DNA of 64,000 bases, from the NCBI GenBank assembly GCA_936432065.2, contig OW386292.2, positions 127,097,639 to 127,161,638 on the forward strand, in the 5' to 3' direction. The notes under the pieces were generated by a model that worked only from the letters and a program-made list of their open reading frames with translations, was not told where the DNA came from and ran no database searches. This stretch comes from Rutpela maculata (taxonomy: Eukaryota; Arthropoda; Insecta; Coleoptera; Cerambycidae). This document shows, piece after piece, positions 10,974-21,682 of the stretch (position 1 is its first letter; each line of letters starts with the position of its first letter). Both the position numbers and the translations under genes were made by a program.

Positions 10974-13900
10974 GGGTGGCTATTCTTGAACTTGAGGGAG
11001 TAGAATGTGTAAGAGAAAACAATCGTTTTCTACTCCCTCATGTAAAGTTTGTATTCTTGAATTTATTTTCCCCAGCCAGGTAGACGAAAACACTCCCTAC
11101 TTATTCCCTTACTTTTAGCAAGAGAAAGTCGAGGGAAAGCAGAAAAGAATCATTTTTTAAGTACTTTGTAGGTTATGATCGTGCGTGTGGAGACTTGTCA
11201 TATTAATTCGGTTTTATTTAAGTAATGGATATCGAAGATTTAGTGGCTAGACAAGTTTTGGATGATTTAGAAGATGCGAAGGAACAGTTTGAAAATGCGA
11301 AAAATATTCGAATTTTAGGAAAAACGGATCAAATTTCTGTTCGTTTATTTTTATATTCGCAATTTTGTTCTTCAGGATGAGGGTTAGTTCGTATTTTACA
11401 AAATTGTCGCATGATGTAGAGGTTAGGTTACTGCTGCCATCGAATTAAATCCTAATATTTTGAGAAAAAAATGCTTTAGTATAAATATTGATGTAAGTAT
11501 TTCCAAATATTACACATATGGATATTGCGAATTACTTGGTTTGCATAGACGGAAGGATGACTGAAGGATGAGTTCAAACCATTCAAGTCTTGAAGCTGTT
11601 TGTGGCTAGGTGAAAGAAGTACTCTGCAAGAAATTTACAGAATAAAAGCTTGTTGCAAAGGTAAGAATTATTATCAGTGATCAACCATTCTTTCCATATA
11701 TATACTTGCCTAATTATATGTTGCTTTATAAATAATTGCTAACTTACAAATTAATTTTTCAGGTTATAAACTCGTAGCATCGTGAACAAAAGCAATTGAC
11801 TCCTTGGACTATTGCAGATTCAGATGGTTCCTTAGTACTTACTGTGAATATGTTGCTAGTCTAGACAAAACATGTTCACTACTTAGCGACAAGAAGTATT
11901 TCCTTTTAGTTTTTTAACAGTAAGTTTGGCTATGGTCGAGGTATTAACCGTTGTAATTTTTTTTAAGAAGACACCATATAAATTAAGCAATGAAGATTGA
12001 GGTGCTATAAACTATTTGAGGTACCTATGTAATAAGACGTACATAATTTCTTCCATCAGTTAACCTTTCGTCTATAATGTATCTATAGTTTGGACTATAT
12101 AATCCATTGTAATTTCTGTAAGAATTTTATTTTTCATATATTGTTATTTATTTTATTAAATATTTCCTTTTTATTATGTTTTATTTATCACTCTACTACT
12201 ATATATTGTTATAGTAAATCGGAATAGTTAATTATGTCGAACTTGTACTTAGGTACGTGCATGTAACTGAAAGCAAAACAAAATATCTACTAATTAAATA
12301 ATTTATTATCCAAGGTCTATTAGTACTTCTAAGGATAATCGAGAAGAAAGTTATAATTTATATTGTAAGAAAAAAATAAATGATTGTAACATAACGTGTA
12401 TACTTTATATTAACCCTTTCGCTGCGCAGCGCGGTTTCACGTATTCTCGTGTAGTGCGCAATAAATTGACCGCTTGAGAGTATACGCGCTTGGAGCACGC
12501 AGATCCAATATTACGTTACTATTTGATTTGGTTTATTGTATACATAGTCTATTATTATATATAAAATTGAAAGAAAAACAAAAACCAAGTGCTCTAGTTT
12601 CAATAATAATAATTTATTTTTAAAAAATGGTTAAAAACAGTACAAGTAAACATAAACACAAAACAACATTCTTATCAAAAACATTAAGGTACAACAAAAA
12701 CTTGTGTAAGTATATAAAAATGTATTAATAGTACATATACGCGTGTTAAATCGCTTTGAGCAGTCTGAACCAATTTAAAAACAACAGGCGAGTTAACACG
12801 CTTGGAGCACAGTGGGCCCATTTATTTTTCGCGCATATACATGCTTTGGGCAGTGAAAGGGTTAATATCTATCTAAGCAATAAAAGTAACATTCATAGTT
12901 TTTATATTATAACAAAAAGGGCTTTTATAGCTACAATTCAACACTCATAGCCCATTCAGACTTTGTTTATATGTTCACTGAACTTAGACCACTTCAAAGT
13001 TTTAATTTTATACTTCTTCAATGTTCAATAGTCCAACATTCAGTTTTTAAACACTACACGATATACTTTAAAAGGGCACGTTGCATCACTTGTTGACAGC
13101 GGGTAGGTACTCTGTAATTTCCTTTCTTAATTTATGTACTTCATCAAATATCTTTATGAAGCCTGCAAATTTTCTTCTTTAAAACAATTTCTGCCATTGC
13201 ACTTTTCTCTCTCTTGGTACAGCTCCACACCTTCGCTCAACTAAAATTTAAACAATAATTATTAAAAATACTGGCAAACCAATATAAAATGTTAATTTTC
13301 TTTACCCTGAATTGTTTATTGCTTGTTTGGGCAGCAGTAATTATTATATAAGCAGTTTCAGTTTCACATATGGGTTTTAAATTATATCCCTTATTGAGAA
13401 AGGATGCTCAATTGGATATATCATCATGGTCTTGTAATACAGCTGTTTTTCCTACAACATCCACCCACGTTAAAAATCAAATTCTTCTTACATTAATCTG
13501 CAACATACCACTAATAAAATCCTTAGAAGACTCTTGTAAAATCATTTCTTTTAATTGTTTGAAATCAGTTGCAGTCTTTTAACCTCCAACTTCTTCTGAT
13601 TGTAAATGGAGGTTATTTTATAAAAATTGGCATAGATTTGGATTGTCACACTTCCACAATTAATAATAAACCAAAAACTTGTCATTTTGTATGTAAAATA
13701 TACATATAAACAATAATATTACGAAAAGTTCAGTCAGTTGCCATTTGACAGTTATAGAATTTCACTAGAATAAATAATAAATATGTTTTTGATCTGTCAA
13801 CTGTCACGCCACCACCAAACAATTTTTGGCCACCACAGCTGATAAATATCAGATAAAGGAGAGTTCTGGTTGGTTATATCGTGAAGAACAATATGACTAC

Positions 13901-14053
13901 ACTGTAGACTTCTCCCTCAAACTTTCACCGGTCCCTCGTTATTTCTTTTGTTCAAGAATACATGTTTTTCGAGTAGGGGAATGTCAAGTGAAAGGCGAGG
14001 GAATAAATTCGCCGGGGAGTAACAATTTCTCTCGTGCTCAAGAATAGCCACCC
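10974..14053. mobile_element. Decayed DNA transposon with GGGTGGCTATTCTTGA TIRs
   Basis: The ends GGGTGGCTATTCTTGA and TCAAGAATAGCCACCC face each other over 3.08 kb. Subterminal CTCCCTC boxes lie inside both ends. An ATG at 11225 opens about 50 codons (MDIEDLVARQVLDDLEDA...), and further coding-like but broken tracts lie at 11540-11660, 13130-13260 (minus) and 13370-13600 (minus). The leading peptide and two-gene look would fit PIF/Harbinger, but I see no clear DDE motif and no three-base TWA duplication, so the family stays tentative. A piggyBac-type MITE lies inside. Confidence 0.6.
12414..12861. mobile_element. piggyBac-type MITE, TTAA target duplication
   Basis: TTAA at 12410-12413 and 12862-12865 immediately flanks CCCTTTCGCTGCGCA and a matching TGGGCAGTGAAAGGG end. 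TTAA plus a CCC-starting TIR is diagnostic of the piggyBac superfamily. It is 448 bp long with internal CGCTTGGAGCAC repeats near both ends and no transposase. Confidence 0.85.
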
Positions 14054-14067
14054 GGGCCGGATTCTAA

Positions 14068-14400
14068 CTCAAAGGCCAAAATTGGACAGTCCTTATTTCC
14101 TCCAGTACCGGATAACCGATGTCGAAGTGTTCGTACCTCAAGTTTACAAGACTAGGGCTGGAAGTTAGAACGTGGAAGGAAGTTTCTTCCTCGTCCCCGC
14201 AGAACCTGCAGTCGGGGTTGTCAACCACCCCTATAGTGTGTAGGTGTTTTCCGAAAGAACCGTGTCAAGTCAAAAGACCTACCGTGATCTGACCCGTTAT
14301 CTGCTGATTTGTTCTGCTCTCTTCGGTAAGGGCCCTGAGATAAGAAACTTCGCTTGCCTGTGTCCTGTTTAGGTGGTCTAGAAGTGAAAAAACTGTGAAC
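14068..14400 (-). pseudogene. Non-LTR retrotransposon ORF2 C-terminus (post-RNase H zinc motif)
   Basis: Read on the minus strand, the segment gives a C-terminal region with GSFGKHLHTIGVVDNPDCRF followed by CGDEEETSFHVL. This is the G..K.HL...G..D...C..C...EE...H pattern that ends many RNase H-bearing non-LTR ORF2 proteins (R1/I/Loa-like groups). A TGA interrupts it just upstream of this motif. Only the last 110 or so residues remain. The reverse transcriptase and nuclease parts are absent, in keeping with 5' truncation at insertion. The DNA transposon at 10974-14053 cut the 3' region off. Confidence 0.6.
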
Positions 14401-14486
14401 TAGTCTAGTTCTCTATTGGCACTGGTCTATGAGCTTCTTAAGAACTTGTATTCGGATATTAAGAGACACTCTTAACTTTTATTAAT

Positions 14487-14866
14487 GCCGAAAAATTATA
14501 GTTTCAATAACTTTAAAGTATTTGTTCAAAGATGTTTTCTTTATAATGCTATTCAACTATATAACCACTTGCCTGACGATCTTAAAAGTTATATAATGTC
14601 TAATCTAGTTATTCTTCTGATCATCATGTATACATTGGTAAATTACGTAGGATATTTCAGTAAGTTTATTATGTATTGGTTTTATATGTATTAAAAACAC
14701 TTTAGAAATTTGTTGTTTTTTTTTTGGGACTTTTAGTGGTTAAGTATGAATAGCTATAGCTAGACTTCGCCAGTAGATTGCCTTCTATATACTTTTCTTA
14801 TTTTTTATGATCTGTAATACTCAATGATACAATAAAGTCGATTATTTTTATTATTATTATTATTAT
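14487..14866 (+). mobile_element. 5'-truncated non-LTR 3' end with ATT tail
   Basis: A 70-codon frame (14485-14694) reads like the extreme C-terminus of a CR1/Jockey-type ORF2, with the AIQLYNHLPDDLK pattern. It is followed by a short 3' UTR with AATAAAG and an (ATT)n tail at about 14848-14866. The junctions coincide with gaps against 57811-58385. Confidence 0.65.
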
Positions 14867-15140
14867 TTATATTTAAGTTTACAGGTCTTTGTAGTAGTAC
14901 TAAAATGACAAAAATAAGCAATATCTAACAAAATAGCAAAAATGGAGTACACGTAATTCTTAAATGAATTCACCCACCACCAAATGTAATAGAACCAGCC
15001 CTTTGTCCCTAATGTCCTGAAGTGATCTGCTTGAGAGAGGGCATAGACCTACATGATTAATTATTGGCAACCTGCAAGAGAAATACAAAATTATATGTAA
15101 CGTTTTGCTAGGAAAACATTTGTTGTCTGGGAAATTCATA

Positions 15141-15654
15141 TAAAAAATTCAGAAACGTGTGGATGATCAAGCATTTTCGAGAAATGCACTTTCATTCAGC
15201 AAAACAGGCCGGGTAATGCCTCCATCATTTTCTTAGGGAAAATAATCAACCATTAATCAAAATATCGGAAATTTCTAGTAATTGATTATTTTTGAGTTAC
15301 AATGAACCAACGTGAAATATGAACTTAAATAATAAATTAACTATAATAGTTATTAAAGGTAGGTGTCCGAGGCTTCCTTAAGTTTTCGAAAAAACTTGAC
15401 TGTAAGTCTCGAATTCCTAGGAGGTAATATATTTTTCAACACTATTGCTATATTAAATGTAAATGTAATAAAATAATAAACCAAACCAAACAAGCTAAAA
15501 ATGTTCACCAATGTATTGAACTTCTTATAATTGTTACACATTCCATAGGGTACTTTTCGCAGTCTTTTGCAAATAATGTTAGTTTTAGATATTTTTAATT
15601 TTATAACACGAACTTAATTGGTGAAACACTCAGTATAAAAGAAAGTAAAAAAAG
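15141..15654. other. No gene seen
   Basis: This is AT-rich sequence with no supported coding, RNA or repeat structure. The 62-codon minus frame at 15353-15541 has no recognisable motif. Confidence 0.4.
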
Positions 15655-15731
15655 GACTATATTCAAAAGCTATGTGGGTTTCGAACCCGGGACCCTTGGA
15701 TTCCTAGTCAAACTACCAAATTACCAAATTA
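15655..15731 (-). repeat. tRNA-derived SINE head fragment
   Basis: Read on the minus strand it contains GACTAGGAATCCAAGGGT and the RNA polymerase III B-box-like GGTTCGAAACC. This is the anticodon-to-T-arm portion typical of tRNA-derived SINEs. No A box or full cloverleaf is present, and a transposon (15732-17243) starts immediately beside it. Confidence 0.4.
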
Positions 15732-17243
15732 AGGTACTTGTATACTAAAATGAACTTTTACAGTTTTAAATATAATTTGGTATACTAATCAATAAACGGA
15801 TTTTACACTTGAATTTTTAATAAAAATAAAATCGTCCGTCTAGTTTCGGAGTAATCAATTCGGAAAGTTTGACTTTCATAGGTAAAAGTGCCTAATTTCA
15901 CATAGTAGACCTCGACTTAAGTTAATGTTCGCTCTTAATACCACAATTTTTCAAAAATGTGCTTCAAAAACTAACATAACATTAAATAGTTTCTTATTAA
16001 CGCTCTGTTAATGAAAAAAATTGTCCGTCTAGCATAAAAGTTACTAGAACTTTAATCAACTTTAAGTCCTACATTTGTGTAAATAAAACAGCTGTTGAAA
16101 TTGATTGGCAACGTTGCATATTTCGAAGATGGCGCAAATATTTAAATACTTAAAAAGTATAATATTAAAGATTAGTATAAATACTCTTTACATTTGTTGC
16201 CTACAAATTTTTCGAAAAAGCCGATAAATATCGAGATATTCGAGTAAATGGAGAAAATTTCACGTTTTCCTAGAAAATGCATGTATATCTTAAAAAAAAG
16301 ACAATTTTGTCAGAAACCTTTGTTTTGAAGGGGCGAGATTAATGAACCATCTAGGTAATACATTATATTAGATGGACATCGTATATGAGATCGATTTTAG
16401 TTAATTACCGATTAATTACGGTGACAAAATAGCGAAATTTTACCGAAAAAAAAAGTTCCAATTTTCGCCCCCCCTAATTCCCTATTTTTTGTCGGAATCC
16501 AAAAAATAAAAAAAAGAGTTTTAGCAAATTTAATTTTATTTAAATTAGTTGGAATAGTTTCCTGACGTAAGAGTCAAGATTAACTTTTGCAGCACAAAAT
16601 TTGCGATTTTTTGACCTACATCGTCGACATTTCAGTAAATATCTCCGTAACGAAAAGAAAAATCAAAATTCTGATAGTAGCAAAAGATTCGCAGTGAAAA
16701 ATGCTCTGATCTAATTTTCTATTTCGAGCTAGCTCTTGCCTTTTCGGAGATTTCTGCGAGAAATACTAAAAAACAGCTCGCATTTCGGAACCGAAAAAAT
16801 ACAAAAACATGCGATCTCGACACGTTCATATTTTTCGAAAAAGAACAGCGGGATGGTCGTACGATGTCACGACGTAAAGAGGAAGAATTCCAGTTAAACC
16901 GGATCGTAAATTGCACATCGAAATTGGAAAATAAGACTCGGAATGATGCGATGATTTTGATAAATCATTCGCGATTCGCATACAGTATTTGGTAACTTAT
17001 TGAAAGTCGGCGTTGATACGTGGTAAAAGTAATATAAAAACAGATAGCCGATAGTGATAGTAATAACCAAATATCAATTGAAAATATCAAAAATTACTCG
17101 ACGAAATATAGCAGATTAGTATATATGATAGTTATGACAATCGTATTTAATACAGTGTTACCAAATTCTTTTTCTCTATCTTTCTCGCGCTTTAATTTAC
17201 TAAATGCACCGCTAGATTTGCTCTTATCAGTATACAAGTACCT
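15732..17243. mobile_element. TA-flanked non-autonomous transposon
   Basis: The ends AGGTACTTGTATACT and AGTATACAAGTACCT lie inside TA duplications (15730-15731 and 17244-17245), consistent with the Tc1/mariner superfamily. There is no open frame of note across 1.5 kb. The left subterminal 65 bp recurs at 42108-42170, so the family has another partial copy in the window. The phrase TTGTCCGTCTAG recurs inside at about 15830 and 16020. Confidence 0.7.
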
Positions 17244-17319
17244 TAATCGATCTTTATTTTGTCCAATTTTATGAACTCTTATTTACTTGCTTTATCTATC
17301 TAAGTAGTTTCGGATCTAG

Positions 17320-17515
17320 TTTTGATACATACGTGTACCAAATTTCAAGTCAACCGCTACGGAGAAGTCGAACGCACAAAAAAGTTAGACAGACAGACAG
17401 AAGTTTTTTTTCTTTGCGCAAACTTCAAACATCGACGTTTCATGACATTTTAAGACTAGTTGAGCAAAAGAAAATCGTTTTTTTTACTGTTACTTTAACA
17501 TCAACCTTTTTCTTT
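17320..17515 (+). repeat. Dispersed repeat, copy 1 (second copy at 40295-40490)
   Basis: It shares with 40295-40490 the order: CAAATTTCAAGTCAA, GCGCACAAAAAAGTT-type tract, an (ACAG)n run, AAACTT...TCGA.GTTTC.TGACATTTT, and GTTACT...AC. The family is unknown and there is no coding content. Confidence 0.6.
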
Positions 17516-17566
17516 GCTGAGAGATATTTTTCTAGTTTTACTATATGGATACGAAATTAGTTGTTA

Positions 17567-17735
17567 CATATATTAGTCATGACTAATGAATAAATCTGAT
17601 CTGAATAATCTGACTATTGACTAATCAATCATCAATCAGAACATTCGCGAATAATGACTAATCAAACATCAATCGAAGCATTCATGACTAATGACTAATC
17701 AATTCGTCATTAGTCATGACTGACTAGTCAACTAA
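17567..17735. repeat. Degenerate TGACTAAT array
   Basis: Roughly a dozen imperfect TGACTAAT/ATTAGTCA words occur in both orientations, separated by 5-15 bases. It is low-complexity sequence with self-pairing potential. Confidence 0.55.
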
Positions 17736-18379
17736 AAAATGCCCATCTCTGCCCAGTGGTATGTATTTTTAATTAATATGTTACTTATAAAGTCCGTATT
17801 TAAGCTTTTCTTCATAATTGGAAAAGCTTATCTTAAATAAAATTTACAATAAAAATGTAATGAAGGATAGTTGCTTAAAAGTCAATTTCATATTTTCAAA
17901 TTTTTTGAAAATCCTGTATAATGTATCTTAAGTTTAACAACTGTTCATGACTTCCTCGGACAACCAAACTTTTTATAAAGAATTACTTTTTCTCGGCAAA
18001 TAAAAAATAAGAAAGATTATAAAAGTACCATCCGGGGACACCCGGTGTATTGTCAAAATATATTAATCAGCGAATGTTGTGAATTTGGCCAGATTATGAT
18101 TCGTCCAGGTAATTTAACCTTATCACCTAATATCGACGTTGACGTCGGTGTAAAAAGAAGAAATAACGAATTCAAACGTATTTTTAGTCGACTTCAATAT
18201 CGCTATAAGGTAAGGTTGTGATCCAAATGATACCTTATGATAAGACATTAGTCAAACAAAAATATGAAGTTGAGGATAAGAAAGGTTTCAGAAATATGAA
18301 AGATCAATAGATTAGATTTGGTTGTATTATTATTATTGTAAAACATAATAAGGATATTAATAACAATGGTAATAATATA
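17736..18379. other. No gene seen; isolated mariner-like terminus
   Basis: This is AT-rich sequence. A lone GGACACCCGGTGTA at about 18033-18046 resembles a mariner-type end without a partner. No coding feature is supported. Confidence 0.35.
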
Positions 18380-19420
18380 CCGGGTGTAAACGAATAGTGG
18401 GCCACCCCTTGTTTTTAAAGATATCGGGATGAAATTTTGTACGGTGAAATTAGGTAAGATTTCCAACTTTTTGAGACTTATCCGCCATATTTATCATTTC
18501 CGGTTTCACCGGAAATGGCCCTAGTAGTCTTTTCTAAATGGACCACCCTGTATGTTTTTACATTTTTGAAATATAGATCACATTTTGGATACATTTATAC
18601 TATTTTGAACAATTTATACAGTGTTGCACGAAAAATAATTCGAATTTTAGTTGTCAATCTAGATGGCTGCAAATATGTTAATTCATATAAAAAATACGAA
18701 AACGTCAATATGTCCAATAATACATCATACAGGGTGCTATAAACTCATTAAAATCACATTTTTCAGGAGACAGAATGGGCCTCTAGCTCATTCCTGTTGC
18801 ATATCATAAAATATTAACACAAATATACAGGGTTGATCAAAATTTAATTGGAGTTAGATATAAATCATTCTTAACAAAAATTGTCATTCCTGCCGGTAAC
18901 GATTACACATTGCAGAACTTTTGGTACCGTTTAACCTCTACTAAATAGAGCTTTCTGAATATCCGGGTGGCCCATATCATAATATTTAAAACAAATGAGT
19001 CATTTCGAAAAATGTTATTTTAATGAGTTTACAGCACCCTGTATGATGTATTACTGGACATATTGACGTTTTCGTATTTTTATATGAATTACATTGGAAA
19101 AAATAATTTTAGCATATTCGCGGCCATCTAGATTGACAACTAAAATTCGAATTATTTTTCGTGCAACACTGTATAAATTGTTCAAAATAGTATAAAGGTA
19201 TCCAAAATGTGATCTTTATTTCAGAAATGTGAAAACATACAGGGTGGTCGATTTAGAAAAGACTATTAGGGCCATTTCCGGTGAAACCGGAAGTGATAAA
19301 TATGGCAGATAGGTCTCAAAAAGTTGGAAATCTTACCTAATTTCACCATACGAAATTTCATCCCGATATCTTTAGAAACAAGGAAGTTACAGGGGTGGCC
19401 CACTATTCGTTTACACCCGG
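18380..19420. mobile_element. Mariner-type palindromic element with long TIRs
   Basis: TA (18378-18379 and 19421-19422) flanks CCGGGTGTAAACG and CGTTTACACCCGG. The arms of about 390 bp (18380-18770 and 19022-19420) surround about 250 bp without coding capacity. The outer units 18380-18550 and 19240-19420 end in CACCCTG-TA and carry the palindrome TTCCGGTTTCACCGGAA (18498-18514) or its variant. A further CAGGGTGCTATAAACTC/GAGTTTACAGCACCCTG pair lies inside the arms. Confidence 0.85.
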
Positions 19421-19574
19421 TATAATAATAATAAAAATAATACTTCAGCCTCTTTACCACGTCACGGCATTAATTTACAAATAGGTTTTTTAATTTTTTT
19501 TATGTTTCTTTGTTTTTCTTTTTGTATTAGATTAGTTTCTAATTTATATTTCATGAGTTATTATTTCTGTATGG

Positions 19575-20681
19575 GCAATTGACACTGTCTGCCATGATAA
19601 GCTGCTCCAAAAACTTTATGCTGTCGGTATCAGGGGAAAAACTCTTCAACTTCTCAAAAGCTATCTTGAAAACAGAACTAATTATGTTTCAATACAAGAA
19701 GTATATAGTAATCCCAAAACAGTCATGTATGGAGTCCCACAGGGAACCGTACTGGGACCATTACTATTTACGGTATACATCAATGACCTACTGAGCTTGA
19801 ACAGTTTGGGAAAAATAACAAGCTTCGCTGATGACACGGTTATATTATATAAAGGTAAAACATGGGATTCCTTACGGGCTGACGTACAAAAAGACTTTTC
19901 CACAATAATAACATGGTTTAACAATAACACCTTAACACTAAACTCGGACAAAACAAAATACGTAGCATTCAGTTCGTACAAAGTCGGTTTACCACAATAT
20001 AAATCCATATCGATAGAAATAAATCATGATGCTATAAGTCTGAAAGAAAGTGATAACGTCAAATACCTAGGTATCATTATAGATTGTCATTTAAGATGGG
20101 ATAAACAAATAAACTTCATTGTAAGAAAAATCAGGGGCATTATCTCAAAAATAAAATATCTAACCGAATTTCTAGAATTTCGCGACCTTAAAACAATATA
20201 TTTTTCCCTAATTCAAAGCCATATAAATTACGCAATTTTAGCTTGAGGGGGAGTTAATAAGAACTACTTACACTCATTAGATGTAATGCAGAAATGGTGC
20301 CTAAAAATAATTTTGAAAAGAAAATATACCTACTCGTCTGATTTATTGTATAAAGAAGCAAAAGTGCTGGATGTGCGTCAGTTGTTTGGTTTAGCCATGT
20401 GTACTGAAATATTTAAAAACAAAAAACTTCTAAATTTTTCCGAACATCAATATAACACCAGGACAAAAACTGCGTCTATTTCTAGAAACATAAAATGCAC
20501 TAAAACAGTAGGTCAAAGATGTTATATATACCTTTGCTCCAAAATGTACTCCACATTACCGCAGGATATTAAAACGCTAAACAGTCTCCATTCATTAAAA
20601 AAAAGAATTAAACAATGGATGTTTGATGCACCTAGAAATGTAGTACATGCGATAATAGACAAAACATATTATTATGCCTAG
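19575..20681 (+). pseudogene. Non-LTR reverse transcriptase, C-terminal 369 codons, one stop
   Basis: This copies RNA into DNA at the nicked target in the retrotransposon cycle. The frame opens at ...DTVCHDKLL, continues through YGVPQGTVLGPLLF (about 19728-19770), and has the catalytic FADD in TSFADDTVILY (about 19823-19855). The thumb region and C-terminal tail run to KTYYYA. A single TGA at 20244-20246 replaces the usual Trp of the ...W-G-G pattern; the frame is otherwise unbroken. The endonuclease and N-terminal RT motifs are missing through truncation. This is a relatively young copy, judged only by its intactness. Confidence 0.85.
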
Positions 20682-21058
20682 TCTTAATCAGTAACGGTGT
20701 TAGCCCTTGCTGTGATATATTCTGAGAAAGTCAAACATAATTTTATGTTCCAGATTGTACCACCGTTGATTTGTTTGCGTAGTTAAGAAACTAAGTATAT
20801 TTATATGAGTGAAAAAATGAATTTATTTTACCTTATATAATCGATATGTTAAAATAAAAAAAAATACTTATAGATAATATTTAAAAAATATGAAAAAAAA
20901 AAATATGTACATATATTTAAATTTAACTAAACAATGCCATATTATAAATAGATTTTGGTAGGTTTTAGCTCACAAACAAGTACTCACCGTCCATGACGTG
21001 TGAGTGCTTCGTGAATCGACTATACGTTTATTTATTATTATTACTATTATTATTAAAA
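19575..21058 (+). mobile_element. 5'-truncated non-LTR retrotransposon with ATT-rich tail
   Basis: The coding part starts in mid reverse transcriptase at about 19575 and ends at a TAG near 20681. A 3' UTR of about 370 bp follows and ends in TTATTATTATTACTATTATTATTA. 5' truncation and a simple-repeat tail are the hallmarks of target-primed insertion by CR1/Jockey-group elements. Another (ATT)n run lies at about 21093-21120. Confidence 0.8.
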
Positions 21059-21171
21059 TGTCATAGGCTATTGTTCTCTTCATTTATGAATAACGTTATT
21101 ATTATTATTATTATTATTATATAATGATATGTTACGTATATCTATAAGAATGATTATATGGTGATGCTTAC

Positions 21172-21409
21172 TGCTGCGAAAACGAGACTTCATGTAAGCT
21201 TTAATTAACAAGGGCCTTTTGATTGTGATACTATATTTAGCATAATCTAAAGCTGCAGTTGGATGCTTAGGTGGTGGATTGAATTTTTGCACAAGAAAAA
21301 TTCCTTCATGTTTATGCTCAGCGAAATATGAAGCTGTGTTCTTTATTTGTTCCGACCACTCGTAGAGAGGGAGAGGTCTATTGTGGGACTCATCAATGTA
21401 TGTACACAT
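21172..21409 (-). CDS. Orphan open frame, possible exon of unknown gene
   Basis: The minus frame starts MCTYIDESHNRPLPLYEW and includes HKHEGIFLVQKFNPPPKHP and AALDYAKYSITIKRP. The composition looks protein-like rather than random: balanced charges, Pro/Trp/Tyr use and no low complexity until the frame runs into an ATT repeat. A GTAAGC donor-like site at 21171-21166 would end an exon at 21172. Upstream, AG before ATAATG could be an acceptor. I do not recognise the family. Its phase does not obviously match the phase-1 donor of the FN3 exon at 25721, so I do not join them. It may be a host exon, a retrocopy fragment or part of a TE. Confidence 0.3.
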
Positions 21410-21682
21410 TATCTAACTGATTTTTTTGCTAATTATTTAGCTGCATTTGAAAATATTAACGTAATAAATAGCTTATAACCGTCTTTCTAAAGGAGCGCCC
21501 TTAAATAATGGTTATAACCGCATCGAAATCGTTTCAGTCGTTTTTGAGTTTATCGCGTTCAAATATAAAAATCGACGAAAGGTAGTTAAAGAAAAAGGAA
21601 AGAAAAGAGAAAAATATAGAAAAGAACAAGAGATTTTATCAAGAAATTGATATTTTTCATTGAATTAGGTGTTTTCACTGTA

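Larger units (their letters stand above)
10869..14416 (-). mobile_element. Non-LTR retrotransposon 3' fragment interrupted by a DNA transposon
   Basis: The minus-strand coding end at about 14070-14400 and the 3' flank at about 10869-10972 are separated by the TIR element 10974-14053. Flanking ATTGGCAC copies suggest a target duplication. The part outside the DNA transposon is only about 460 bp, so this is a heavily 5'-truncated copy. Confidence 0.55.
10641..15140. repeat. Old dispersed repeat, copy split by nested insertions
   Basis: The segments 10641-10868, 14417-14486 and 14867-15140 together align with the uninterrupted copy at 57811-58385. The missing joins are exactly where a minus-strand non-LTR fragment (about 10869-14416) and a plus-strand non-LTR 3' end (14487-14866) sit. 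The octamer ATTGGCAC occurs on both sides of the first insert and once in related form at the empty site, consistent with a target duplication. The repeat's own identity is unknown. Confidence 0.65.

Noticed and set aside
12414..12861. Host gene from GC-richer block with 64-codon frame
   Set aside because: TTAA flanks and CCCTTT ends show a piggyBac-type MITE.
15655..15731. Functional tRNA gene
   Set aside because: Only the anticodon-to-T-arm part is present. There is no acceptor stem, D arm or A box, so a SINE fragment is more likely.
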